Positions 1 to 9,884 of a DNA stretch of 20,240 nucleotides are shown one piece after another (the stretch's first letter is position 1; every line of letters begins with the position of its first letter). Source of the stretch: Cochliopodium minus (Eukaryota; Discosea; Himatismenida; Cochliopodiidae). The notes below the pieces were generated by a model, which saw nothing but the letters and a program-made list of their open reading frames with translations, made no database searches and had not been told where the DNA came from. The translations under genes were made by a program, and so were the position numbers. The stretch is from positions 39,908-60,147 of the forward strand of contig JAMYWO010000101.1 of assembly GCA_024220525.1 (NCBI GenBank), given 5' to 3'.

Positions 1-89
1 AAAAAAATAAAAAAATAAAAAAATAAAAAAATAAAAAAATAAAAAAATAAAAAATAAAAAAATAAAAAAATAAAAAAATAAAAAAATAT
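1..89. repeat. (A7T)n low-complexity tract
   Basis: A tandem run of 8-base units (seven A then T), with two 7-base units, fills the first ~87 bases. On the minus strand it follows a plausible splice donor (GTAACC at 97), so it is probably the start of an intron in the minus-strand gene at 98-933. It is not a recognisable telomere repeat: the unit has no G or C. Confidence 0.85.
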
Positions 90-97
90 TTGGTTAC

Positions 98-933
98 AAT
101 CAGAACAATAAACGGAAGGGTAATCAGGGTCATAGTTTGTCCAAGCAACAACAAAGTTTTGGTACTTCAAGGGAGGATCAGAAACGATCTTGCCGAGTAC
201 CTGACCATACCTCCAGTCCATCCTCCTCTTCTCCTGAGAGGGTTTGTTGGGATCCACATAAGTGATAGGCTCACAAATGACATCTCCTACACTATACTTC
301 GTTCTTCTTTTACCTTTTTGAAAAGATTTGTTTTTTAATATTTTTTATTTAATTTAATTTTTTTTTTTTGAATTTTTATTTATTTTTTTGAATTTTTTTT
401 TAATTAAAATTTTTATTTATTTATTAAAATTTTTATTTTTTATTTTTTTTTTTATTTCCTTCCAATTTCTTGAAAATTTTTTGTAATTTTTTTTTACCTT
501 TCAAAAATGTCTCGAGAGGAATGATGAACTCAGGAATGTTGATGTACAAAGGCGAGAACAAAATACCCTCCACCAAAACACAAAATTCTTCACTCTCCCC
601 CTCCAACTGAGAGACATCCTCCAACCACAAAAAAGTGAGCAAAACGAAACGGTCCTCCAACAAAGGAATCTTCTCAATTTTTTTGAGTTGACATTCCACT
701 GCCCAAAACTGTTTCTTTTGTTTGTCTTCAAAGAATTTTTTTATATTTTTTATTTTTTCTTTTATTTTGAAGAGACTTTCTTCTTTTTCTTTCTCTTCTT
801 TCTTTTCTTTTTCAATTATTTTTTGTTTTGTGGTTTGCTTGGGTGCTTTTGGCTTTATGGATGGTTTTTCTAGAGGCTTTTTGGTTGGGGTGTTGTTGGT
901 TTTTATGTCAGTGATCGTTGGTTTGTTGTTCAT
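98..933 (-). CDS. Unrecognised protein, 5' part of a multi-exon gene leaving the window
   Basis: Two exons are visible: 933-498 and 313-98, with intron 497-314 (GTAAAA..AAAAG, 184 bases). Exon 1 ends one base into a codon and exon 2 begins with the other two, so the frame continues exactly (..ETFLKG then KRRTKYSVGDV..). A further donor (GTAACC at 97) probably follows, with the rest of the gene outside the window. Residues 1-75 are rich in K, E, T and P (low complexity). The remainder looks globular, with a W/Y-rich stretch (MDWRYGQVLGKIV, FVVAWTNYDPDYP, two Cys near the end). I recognise no family. The true start may be further upstream: an acceptor at 980-979 would add an acidic 15-residue in-frame piece. 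There is an ambiguous base (n) at 1165. The open frame on the opposite strand (90-338) is a shadow of exon 2. Confidence 0.6.
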
Positions 934-1394
934 CGTTATTTCTTCTATTTCTTCCAGTTCTAAAAGGTATTTATCCACCTTTTTGTTTAAAAAAAAGAAT
1001 ATTAAAATTAATTTGTCTATGAAAGTTTTGCTTCCAAAAAATTTTAAAGATAAAATATAACACATAAAAAATATATTAATTTTACCAATAATACTGAATA
1101 TGAATCTAAATAAACATCGGCTTTCAAAGTATGATCTATTAAGGAGATGATTGAAAAACAAAAANAAAACTCCCATTTCAAAAATTTTTAAAACTTTGAA
1201 ATACTTCCTCTTTAGAAAAAAAAATCTAAATTTTAAAATCTTGAAGAGTTTTATTTATAATCTGGGAAACAAATAGGGAGTTCAGGAAATAAAAGAGTTT
1301 AACTTCTTTTTTTGAATAAATTGAAAATATCAACCCAGCAATTTTTAAAAGAAGATAAATTAAAATAAAAAAAATTGAAGAAACATTTTGAAAA
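934..1394. other. Divergent intergenic region
   Basis: AT-rich sequence between the unrecognised minus-strand gene and the plus-strand BolA2-like gene, so it should hold promoters for both. Bases 934-978 may be coding for the minus-strand gene (acidic in-frame stretch behind an acceptor). A weak minus-strand open frame continues to 1176 but is hydrophobic AT-rich translation with no family resemblance. Nothing else is recognisable. Confidence 0.4.
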
Positions 1395-1814
1395 ATGAGT
1401 AATTTGGCAGAAGTAATAGAAAAGAAAGTTTTGGAAAATATTGATGGAGTGACTCATGTCAAAGTGGAAGTAAATAACCTTTATATAAAATAATTATGAA
1501 GAAGAAATAATTTCTTCTATATCAAGGATCAATCTGGAGGATGTGGTAAAAAATTTAAAGAGTAATGTTGGTCATTTTTTTGATTATTTGTCAGGAACAT
1601 CCTTGTAAAAAAAAAATATTTTTTTTAAGTTTAATTGTATTGAATATTTTAAAGTTATTTGTTGGTTGTGGCAAATGGGTTTGAGGGATTTGGACCATTG
1701 GATCGTCAGAAAAAAGTAAATGCTATATTGAAGGAAGAAATAAGCAAAATTCATGCTTTATCAATGAAAACATACACTCCAAAACAATATGAGAAGATCT
1801 TGGAGAAAAATTAG
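1395..1814 (+). CDS. BOLA2: BolA-like protein 2 (partner of monothiol glutaredoxin)
   Basis: Three exons: 1395-1469, 1527-1561 and 1655-1814, with introns of 57 and 93 bases (phases 0 and 2), giving 89 residues and a TAG stop. Family features in order: an N-terminal helix (LAEVIEKKVLENIDG), the VKVED strand, the SGGCG loop with Cys31, the core LLVVANGFEG, then VNAILKEEISKIHALSMKTYTP with His70. In cytosolic BolA2 proteins the Cys in this loop and the His of the IHA motif contribute ligands to a [2Fe-2S] cluster shared with Grx3/4 glutaredoxins, a regulator and carrier of cellular iron; that role is inferred from the family. The length matches the usual 80-90 residues. The usual RHRLVN segment reads DRQKKVN here. 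Presence of the SGGCG Cys and absence of a presequence favour the cytosolic BolA2 type over BolA1/3. Confidence 0.88.
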
Positions 1815-2191
1815 GAATTGTCATGTGAATTGAAACAAAAATAAATTATTCAAATATCATAAAGGGTTTGATTAATCTAAAATATGCCGCTCTTTTCATT
1901 TGAAATTATTTTTAACATGTTTGACATTCTCATTAATTGTTTTTTTTCAATACTATGACAAGATCAACAAATAAACCTCCCAATAAAGATTCAAAGTGAA
2001 TAATAAATAAGAAAACAATATGAAATTTTGCAAGAGAAAATTCCTTTTTGTTGTTGAATTAATATATTGATATTTTAAAGGGAATGTTATAATTGAAATA
2101 AGAATAATTGATATATATAAGATGGATAGGGTAGTATACTTTAATATTTTATTTTCCAAAATAATAATTATTCAGTCATTTTTTTATCTAT
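1815..2191. other. Convergent intergenic region
   Basis: AT-rich sequence between the 3' ends of the BolA2-like gene (plus) and the 169-residue gene (minus), presumably 3' untranslated DNA for both. An AATAAA hexamer lies at 1840-1845 after the BolA2 stop, but such hexamers are common by chance in DNA this AT-rich. A minus-strand open frame at 1953-2159 is hydrophobic and looks like chance translation. Confidence 0.4.
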
Positions 2192-2701
2192 TTAATTCTC
2201 GGTGATGAGAGCAACTTCTTGCAATCTGCTTCTACCTTCTTGAGGATCGAAGAAAAGAGGAGCATTATAAGTGTTGTGGGTGATCCAAGGCAAATCAGAT
2301 TGATTAACGCCAACAGGTCTGAATTTTTGGAAGAGCTCGGATTCTCTGATGTTATTTGTGATTTCTTCTACCTTTGGTATTTCTTGTCCTACAAGACTAT
2401 CCAAGGAATCAGTCAAGGTGAATCTTTTGCTCAATTTGTCCAACATGTAATCAGATTCTTTTTTTACTCTTTCCACGTGATTAATTCTATCTTCTTTCAA
2501 TCTGATTTGGAGCGCTTCATAATATGCATCATTATATTCTTTTATTTTTGGATTCTTTACATTTTTCAAGTACCATGCCCATGCGATGGATCCTGCAATG
2601 GATACTGGCACGAATGCGGTTAATGTATATTTTCCCATGTTATCTCTCCATGCAAGAGGATGGATTTTATAATTCACCAATAATTTCCACATAGAAGACA
2701 T
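2192..2701 (-). CDS. Small single-pass membrane protein, possibly mitochondrial
   Basis: A single-exon gene of 169 residues with better codon composition than the flanking DNA and a clear ATG after an A-rich leader. After a short basic N-terminus (residues 1-27) there is one predicted membrane segment at about 28-46 (TLTAFVPVSIAGSIAWAWYL). A charged region follows (KNVKNPKIKEYNDAYYEALQIRLKED) and then a soluble C-terminal part ending ..LQEVALITEN. The layout of a short N-terminus, one membrane helix and a charged Y-rich stretch (EYNDAYYEAL) recalls supernumerary respiratory-chain subunits such as COX6c, but that is a resemblance of layout only. It could equally be a complex I accessory subunit or an unrelated protein. 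No signal peptide is evident. Confidence 0.7.
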   Translation of the reverse strand: MSSMWKLLVNYKIHPLAWRDNMGKYTLTAFVPVSIAGSIAWAWYLKNVKNPKIKEYNDAYYEALQIRLKEDRINHVERVKKESDYMLDKLSKRFTLTDSLDSLVGQEIPKVEEITNNIRESELFQKFRPVGVNQSDLPWITHNTYNAPLFFDPQEGRSRLQEVALITEN

Positions 2702-3165
2702 TTTTTTTTCTTTATTGTTGTTATATTTATATATGTGATTAAAAAAAATTGTAATATTTTATATATTGAGTATAAATATATATAAAAATTTTTTTTATTT
2801 GAATGAATTCTTCATTATTTCTTTTAAATCATGCTCAATATTGGATGAATTATGTATTGTTTGAAAAATAAAATACCTTTGATTCAGAATAAAAAGTAAT
2901 GATCCTTTTAAATTTTTTTTTTTATATTTTTCACTTTATTTCCATTTTTATTTTCTTGGATTAACCATACTATCCAAATATCTAGAGATATTGGTATATG
3001 TACTTTAATATTGTTTTGTATCACCAAAAAAAAATTTTATATTTCAATTGAAAATATTTCAGTTCAAAGAATATTTATAAGATCAAACAATCAAATAGTG
3101 AAATTTTATTGAACAATATTATTTCTTTTTCCCATTATACAAGTTTTTGAATATCTCTTCATATT
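2702..3165. other. Intergenic region with an imperfect palindrome
   Basis: Between two minus-strand genes: downstream of the Sec2-like gene and upstream of the 169-residue gene, whose promoter it should contain. It is AT-rich with poly-T runs. The only structure noticed is an imperfect palindrome at 2971-2998 centred on CTAG (left arm CCAAATATCT, right arm AGATATTGG, one base shorter). No coding signal was found. Confidence 0.35.
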
Positions 3166-4168
3166 TTAATTTCGATCAAAAATGGAAGGAGAAGATTGAT
3201 TTTTCGCATATGATAATTCTGTGAGGGATAGATTCAACAAAACGTCATTCTCAACCTTCTCCTTGTTGTTTTGGATATCGTCATGAAATTTATTCTTTAA
3301 TCTCCTCTGCATAGACATCAATTTCTCCCTCTCATCCTCTATGGTCTTCTGTAGACGCTCCAAATCACTTTTCATTATCTCTTTATTATTTTCCATTTCT
3401 TGTTTAGATCGAGACTCTGTACTGACCATCTTATTTGCTTCTTCGAATAAGACCTATTAGATAATTTATATTAGATCAAATAATCATGAAATACTTGTTC
3501 AAATATATTTTTGGAGAAAGATGAAACATTTTGTTTATCAAATTCATTAAGAAGATTTCATGTCACTATCAAATATATAAAATAGTATTTTTATTTATAG
3601 ACGATATTGCAGAGATATTCTTTTTTGTATACTGAATGGAGTTGAAGAATGATATAAATCCTTATCTTCAATAACATTAGGATCAATATACAATATATGT
3701 TAAAAATGATACCCTAGTGACATTCTCAATCTCATTTTCCATCAACATGGTCTCCTCATTGATATTGGGAATCAATAAATTAGTTCGATCAATATCATTG
3801 AGCATTTCCTCCTTCTCATTGATAAGGATCTCAGTCTGGCATTTCAATTTATTGATCACCTGCATATTTTCTTCGTAGATGAATTTTTGTTTCTCATATT
3901 CTTTCTCCAGTGTCATTAATTTCGATTTGAATTTAGATACCACAACCAATGTATTTTCGAAATATCCTTCTATAGTTTCTTTCAACATGGGTGGCAATAA
4001 ATGGCTTATTTGTCTCAGCATTTCTTTATCTTTTTCCTGTGTCTCTTCCATTGCCTGTCTATACAATTCTTCATCTAATTTTTCATTGGGCGAAATATGA
4101 TCCACAGATCTTGATCTTATTCTTTGATATTCACCTTTGAGATCTGATTTTGATTTTTTGGTTTTCAT
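3166..4168 (-). CDS. Sec2/Rabin8-type Rab guanine-nucleotide exchange factor (coiled coil)
   Basis: Two exons, 4168-3713 and 3453-3166, with a 259-base phase-0 intron (GTATCA..ATCTAATAG), give 247 residues. The join creates VTR/VLFEEANKMV, closely matching the signature of the Sec2p/Rabin8 (RAB3IP) exchange domain (consensus around L-FEEANKMV), and neither exon shows it fully alone. Residues ~70-150 and ~160-215 are strongly coiled-coil (EKEYEKQKFIYEENMQV; ERLQKTIEDEREKL). In the family this parallel coiled coil activates Sec4/Rab8-type GTPases for exocytosis or ciliary membrane traffic; that function is inferred. The protein is much shorter than yeast Sec2p or human Rabin8 and lacks their long C-terminal regions, so it may be a minimal exchange factor. 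The first ~60 residues are basic, then acidic, without a known domain. It is divergently placed against the Sey1 gene. Confidence 0.72.
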
Positions 4169-4697
4169 TTCAGGTAAAAATGAAATATGTTGTTTTAATT
4201 TTTTGGAACAATTTTTTTTTTCATAAATTTTTAAATTTAAAGTTTTTTACAGAATCATTGAATCATTTTGATTGACAAACAATCACAAGTTTTAACTTTT
4301 AATTTAGATAGGAATTAAAAGAATATTAAATATGTTTTTTCACTATTTGTTTAAATTTTAATTTTTAAAAATTAAAGATTTCAACTTTTTTTAGAAAAAC
4401 ATTAAAAATTTGCATAAAGAAATAAGTTTTTTAAAGTTTAATACTATCAAGCTCACTCTATAATGAGTTTTAATGAATAGTAAGTTTTAATATTTTTCTT
4501 CTGAATTACTAAATCCTACCATTTTACAAAATATAATTTTAACAAAAACAAAATTTTAATCAGAGAATATTTTTTGTTTAATGATGATGGTAGAAAAATT
4601 TGCATCGATTACGAATACCAATTTTGTACACAACAGAAAAATAAAAAAAAAAAATTGAAAGAATCAAGCGAAATTTATTTTCTACAAATACATTGAG
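4169..4697. other. Divergent promoter region between the Sec2-like and Sey1 genes
   Basis: A 529-base AT-rich gap between two start codons pointing away from each other, so both promoters should lie here. A snoRNA-like C-box string (ATGATGA) occurs at 4580-4586, but no matching D box (CTGA) follows, so no RNA gene is called. No other structure was recognised. Confidence 0.4.
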
Positions 4698-7600
4698 ATG
4701 AGCAACTTTTCAAAATATTTATCAAGTGAAAAATACACAAATTACAAAAGAGATGAAAATATAGAAAAAGAGTTAGAGGAAAAGAACGATTTGTTACATA
4801 TCATCTATGATAATGAAGAATTCAGGTAAAAAAAGATTTGATAATAGTTAAATTTATTAGTAATCATAAAGTTCCATAAAATTATGAAAATGTTTATATT
4901 CAGCCTATTATAAGATTATATTTGATTCAAAAATTCTATTATTGACCAATAATTCAAATATATCACTTTAATCTTCAAAAGCAAATTTATATATTTGACA
5001 AAGCACAAATATATTTGACAAACAAAAATATTAATTTTATATTTCTCAAAAGGGATAAATTATATGAAGAAATAAGATCAAAGAATTGGGATATCTTGGA
5101 CAAAGGAAATGATTATCACGTATTGGCAATCTTGGGATCCCAATCAACAGGAAAAAGCACCCTATTGAACGGCCTCTTTGGAACAGAGTTTCCAACAATG
5201 AATGCAGAGAATGGGAGAGTGCAATGTACCAAGGGGATCTGGATGGGAAAATCAAGTACAAGCCCTACCTTTGTATTGGATGTAGAAGGAACAGATGGAA
5301 AGGAGAGAGGTGAAGAAGAGGTAACCTTTGAGAGAAAGACAAGTTTGTTCTCTTTGGCTTTGGCGGAGGTTTTGATCGTCAATATGTGGGCCAATGATGT
5401 TGGTGGATATAATAGAGCCAATTTGGGTCTTTTGAAGATTGTATTTGAGCAGAATCTCCAATTGTTTACCAGAGAAAAAAATTCGTGAGAAATCTTTTTT
5501 TTTATTTTCAATTATATACTTGATACCTTTTTGAAGATATTTGATTTCCAAATATATTTAGATAGGAAAATTAATTCATTTTATTTTATATCAAAACAAA
5601 TCATTTCATTTCACAACTTTTATCGATAATCTTGTTATTATTATATTTATTGTTCTTTACTGATGTTTTAACATACATTTGATCTTCCACAAATTTTTTT
5701 GTTAATGTTTGGAACTCATTTTATTTTCAATTCTCAACGATAATAGGAGAAGAAGAACATTGATCTACTTCATTTTGCGTGATCATATCGAAAAGGTGAC
5801 TCCTTTAGAAAAATTGTCCAATCAAATCGGAAAAGACTTGGAAAACATCTGGAACACCTGCAAAAAGGTATTTTTTTGTCATTTTTTTTATTATTTTATT
5901 TTATTACCTAATTAATTTTAATTTTTATTTACATTTAATCTTATTTTTTTTTTTTTTTCAGCCAGAAGAGTTTAAAGAGACCAAAATTTCTGACTTTTTC
6001 GAATTGGAGTTTGACTCATTGCCTCACAAAATCTTGGAGGAAGATCTTTTCAAAAGCAGACTCAAAGATCTTTCCAACAAGTTCAACAGCTCTGAAAACC
6101 CAAAGTACATCTGGAAGAACCATTTCAAAAATGATATCCCATCTGATGGTAAATAATTTTAAAAACAAAAAAAAATTCAAATTATTATTTTCACATTTTT
6201 TTGTTTATTTTCAATTATTTTGTGTTTATTTTTAAATATTCTTTTTTATAATTTATCTTGTCTTCTCATATTTTCTTATTTTCTTTATTTTTATTCTTTT
6301 TGCTTTAACTTTATTTCATTTACTACTAAATTTATAATTATTTTTTAAAATTTTAATTTTAATTTTAATTTAATTTATTAATAATTTATATTTATATATA
6401 TATTTATATATTTATATATTTACTTGTTAATTTCTTTCAATTTATCTTAGGATTCCCTACTTTCGCTGGACAAATTTGGGACGTGATCAAAACTAACAGA
6501 GACTTGGATCTCCCAACACAAAGAGAAGCTTTGGCCACCTTCCGTTGTGAAGACATCTCCGAGGAGCTCTACAAGGAATTCAACCAATCTATTTCCACCT
6601 ATTCGCAACAACTCAGAAGTTCCAACATCGTCGAAAATTTCGGGACCATTTTGGGAGGACAAATGGAGACAACACTGGGTAATCTCCATTTTATTTATTT
6701 TTGATTTGTTTTTAATTGATTTTTAATTTTGTGCAATTCATTTTTCATTTGTTTTGAATATCTTTATATTTTTATCTTTTATTTAATTTCATTTTTTTTT
6801 GTTTTATTTATTTTTTATTTTTCTAAATACATTTTTTTTAATTTTTTATTTCATTTGTTGATTTATCGAAATTTTCTTATATTTTTTATTTTATTTTAAT
6901 TCTTTTTATTCAAATAGAAAACTTCAGAAAGAAAACATTAAACTACCAAGAGGAAGTTGTAAGCAAAAAGCTTAATAAGCTCAAAGACTTGTTAACCATG
7001 AACGTTAAAGATCTCTTCAACACACAACTCAACCTCATCAGAGAACACTCCCTCAAGCTCTTCCAAAAAGTAAAAAAAAAAAAAAATTTTTTTTTTAAAG
7101 ATTAACTTAATCATTTGTTGAAATTTATTTATAATAATTTTTAAAAAAAGTAATTTTTTTCTTCTAATTTCTTGAATATTCCAAAATATTGTTAAATTTT
7201 TTTACCATTTTATTTTGCTACAGTTTTTTATTCATCAAATTTTTTATTTTTCAATTTAATTGAATAATTAATGTTTCTTAAATTAATTTTATTTTTCTGT
7301 TGTTCATTAATTTTTTTTTTAAGTTTAATAGAGTTTTTTTAAAACTTTTATTATTTGAATTTTATACTTTTATTTATTTTTTTGTACAATTTTTTTCTTT
7401 GTTTCCATTTTTGTTTTTTGTTCATTTTTTTGTTTTTTTTTTGAATAATTTTTGTTAATTTTCTTTTAATTTATTTTAAAATTCATAAATATTTAATGCA
7501 TTTTTCTTAAATTAGTCAATCAAAGAAGAATTTGACGAAAAAGAAATTTATCCAGACTTCGGGGAAACCGCCAAAAAGTTGGTTGACCAAGTTGTAAAAG

Positions 7601-9538
7601 AGTTTTTCGATGTGAAAATCAGCCAAAGTATTTTGAAGGATTCTGGTTGGACTTACGACGTCGAGAAAAAAGATTTGTTGAATGCCATCCAACAGTTGGT
7701 TGATAACGAAAGACTTGTTCAAATCGAAAAAATCATGAAACATTTTGAAGTAAAAAAATAAAAAAAGTTTTTTTTTTTAAAAGATAATTTTTAATTTTAT
7801 TTTTTTAAACCTTATTCTAGAAAATTATTTATTTTGTAGTTTTAGAATTATTGAGATTTTTTCATTATTTTTATTTTTATATTTTCATTAAAAAATTTTT
7901 TTTAATTTTTGTTTTTATTTTTTTTATTTTTCACAAAACTTTTATTTTATTTTTTGTTGAATTTTTTTTTATTATAAATTTTAATTAATTTAGTTATTTA
8001 TATTCGGATTTCCTTTTTTTATTATTTTTTTTATTTTATTTTAAATTGTGATTTTATTTCCATTATTTTATTCAATGATTTTTTTTTTTTTTAGGAATCA
8101 TTCTTAAAAGTAAAAGCAGAGGTAAAGTTGTTGACAAATGTTGCAAGCAAGGACATGTGGGCCAAAATCAGAGAAATCTACAACAAAAAAGTCTCCGAGC
8201 TCACTAACGACTTTAAAGAGTACTTCAAGTCTTATGCTCTCAGCCAAAAGGAGGAAACTGACCTTTCCAAAAGACTTTCCTCTTCCAATTTCAATGCTTT
8301 GAAGAAATTTTTGATTGAAGAATCCAAAACCATTAATTACAAAATCGAAAAAAGGTGATTTTTATTATTTTTATTATTTATTATTTATTTTTTATCATAT
8401 TTTTTATTTATTATTTTTTATTTATTATTTATTTATTATTTATTATTATTTATTTATTTTTTATTTTTTATATTTTATCATATTTATTTTTTATTATTTA
8501 TTATTTATTATTTATTATTAATTATTTATTGTTTATTATTTATTATTTATTATTTATTTTTGTTTTAATTTAAATTTTAATTTTCATTTTATTTTTAAAA
8601 TGATTTAATCATTTTTTTAATTTATTTTTCCTTGTTTATTGAAATTATTGATTTTTATTTTTTTATTTTTTATTCAATTATTTTTTTGGGCAGATTTGAC
8701 GAAAAATTTAAATATGACGAAAAGGGAATTCCAAGAGAATGGAAACCAGAATCACCTGTCAACGATCTTTCCTTACAAGCTATCGAAGCTGCTTCCATCT
8801 TGGTAGACTTGTTTGCAGTCTATCGTATCAACGAGAAAGATGACGAATTGACCATTGATGGTAAAATTTAAAATTGAAAAAAATTTTCAAAAAAATTATT
8901 CAATTTTATTTATCATTATTAATATTTTATTTCATTTTTAATAAAAAATTATTTTATATTTCTTATTTTTTGATTTTTTGATTTTAATTTTAAAATTGTT
9001 CTTGATTTTTAAATTTATTTTCTTTTTAGATTTAAATTATTTTTAAATTATTTTTTTATTTTAATTGTCATAATCATTTTTTTTTATTTTTATTAGAAAA
9101 AAATCCTTCAGTGATCCCAGAAGAACTGCACATCCTCTCTGCTCAAGAAGTCATCAACGCCAAACACCACCTCAGAACCTACTCTGACAACTCTATCTCC
9201 CACGCCAGATACTCCATGGAGAGTCATGGTGTGAAGGGTTCCTTGACTTATATCATGATTGGTCTCATCCTCATTTTGGGTTTCAACGAAATAATGTAAA
9301 TTTATTTTTTTTATTTTTTATATTTTCTCTTTTTTTTTAATTTTTTTATTATTTTTTTTATTTTTGAAGGTATGTCCTTTCTAACCCATTGTTGTTCATG
9401 TTCATCCTCGTTTTTGGTGCAATCATTGGTGGGGGTTACTACCTCGGCTTGGCTCCTGTAGCTTTGCCCATCATCTTTCAGATCAAAAACCAAATCATGG
9501 CCAATGTTGCCCAGGCTTTGCATCCAAAGAAAAATTAA
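4698..9538 (+). CDS. SEY1: Sey1/RHD3-family dynamin-like GTPase (ER membrane fusion)
   Basis: Eleven exons join in frame: 4698-4825, 5053-5484, 5747-5867, 5962-6148, 6451-6678, 6918-7069, 7516-7749, 8095-8354, 8694-8860, 9097-9295, 9370-9538. The product has 758 residues, near the family's usual size. GTPase motifs: P-loop GSQSTGKST at 71-79, switch region [11 protein letters not shown] at 119-129, and the guanine-recognition RD at 198-199 (FILRDH). A long helical region follows, with family-typical [22 protein letters not shown] and [16 protein letters not shown]. Two closely spaced membrane segments lie at ~685-702 and ~709-728 around the GFNEI motif, then a short cytosolic tail ending in basic residues. 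In yeast and plants this class tethers and fuses ER tubules in a GTP-driven manner; the role here is inferred. All introns are GT..AG, 74-446 bases, and AT-rich; several retained introns meet a stop at once. Confidence 0.95.
8355..8693 (+). repeat. TTATTTA-type simple repeat in Sey1 intron 8
   Basis: Much of this intron, about 8358-8565, is made of variants of TTATT/TTATTTA, which keep two reading frames open for 68-72 codons of F, I, Y and L. That translation is an artefact of the repeat. The intron runs from donor GTGATT at 8355 to acceptor GGGCAG ending at 8693. Confidence 0.8.
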
Positions 9539-9884
9539 TCAAATAGAAAAGTTTTTCAAAAAAAAAAATTAAATAATTATTCAAAAAAAATTTTTCCTCT
9601 CCCTTTTTAATCTTTTCTCTTCAGAATCAAAGAAATTGAAATGCCATATCACCAGTTTGTATCCAAATCATTTACAAATAATGATGGGAGTTAAATATCT
9701 GTATCAGAAAAAGATTTAAATCTTAATTTTGTGGTGATTATTCTTTTAAGGTTTTGAAACTTGGAAAACATGGAAAAACAACCTGTCAACAACTTTGAGA
9801 TTTTTAAATTTAATATTAAAAAAAAAAATTAATTAAAAGATTTTAAAGAGGTCAATAAATTTATTTTTCAATAATATTTCTTTT
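9539..9884. other. Convergent intergenic region
   Basis: Between the 3' ends of the Sey1 gene (plus) and LSM8 (minus). A perfect 14-base palindrome (AAGATTTAAATCTT) lies at 9711-9724. The stretch 9620-9800 is slightly less AT-rich than its surroundings but has no long open frame or recognised RNA signature. It is probably 3' untranslated DNA of one or both genes. Confidence 0.35.

Noticed and set aside
90-338. 82-codon open frame on the plus strand
   Set aside because: Opposite an exon on the minus strand that joins in phase to 933-498; it begins at a non-ATG codon.
722-1060. 112-codon Phe/Ser-rich open frame on the plus strand
   Set aside because: Antisense of a Lys/Glu-rich coding region, which gives Phe/Ser runs.
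1595-1604. A 10-base exon in the BolA2-like gene
   Set aside because: It has AG before and GT after, but including it breaks the frame into exon 3; skipping it gives KFKDYLLVV, as the family expects.
1953-2159. 68-codon hydrophobic frame on the minus strand
   Set aside because: AT-only translation of I, L, Y and F between convergent genes, no family features.
4580-4660. Possible C/D-box small nucleolar RNA
   Set aside because: A C-box-like ATGATGA is present but no D box or terminal stem follows.
5046-5551. Three open frames on the minus strand
   Set aside because: Opposite the Sey1 GTPase exon, which has unmistakable motifs.
8315-8573. Two overlapping frames rich in F, I and Y
   Set aside because: Produced by the TTATT simple repeat in Sey1 intron 8.
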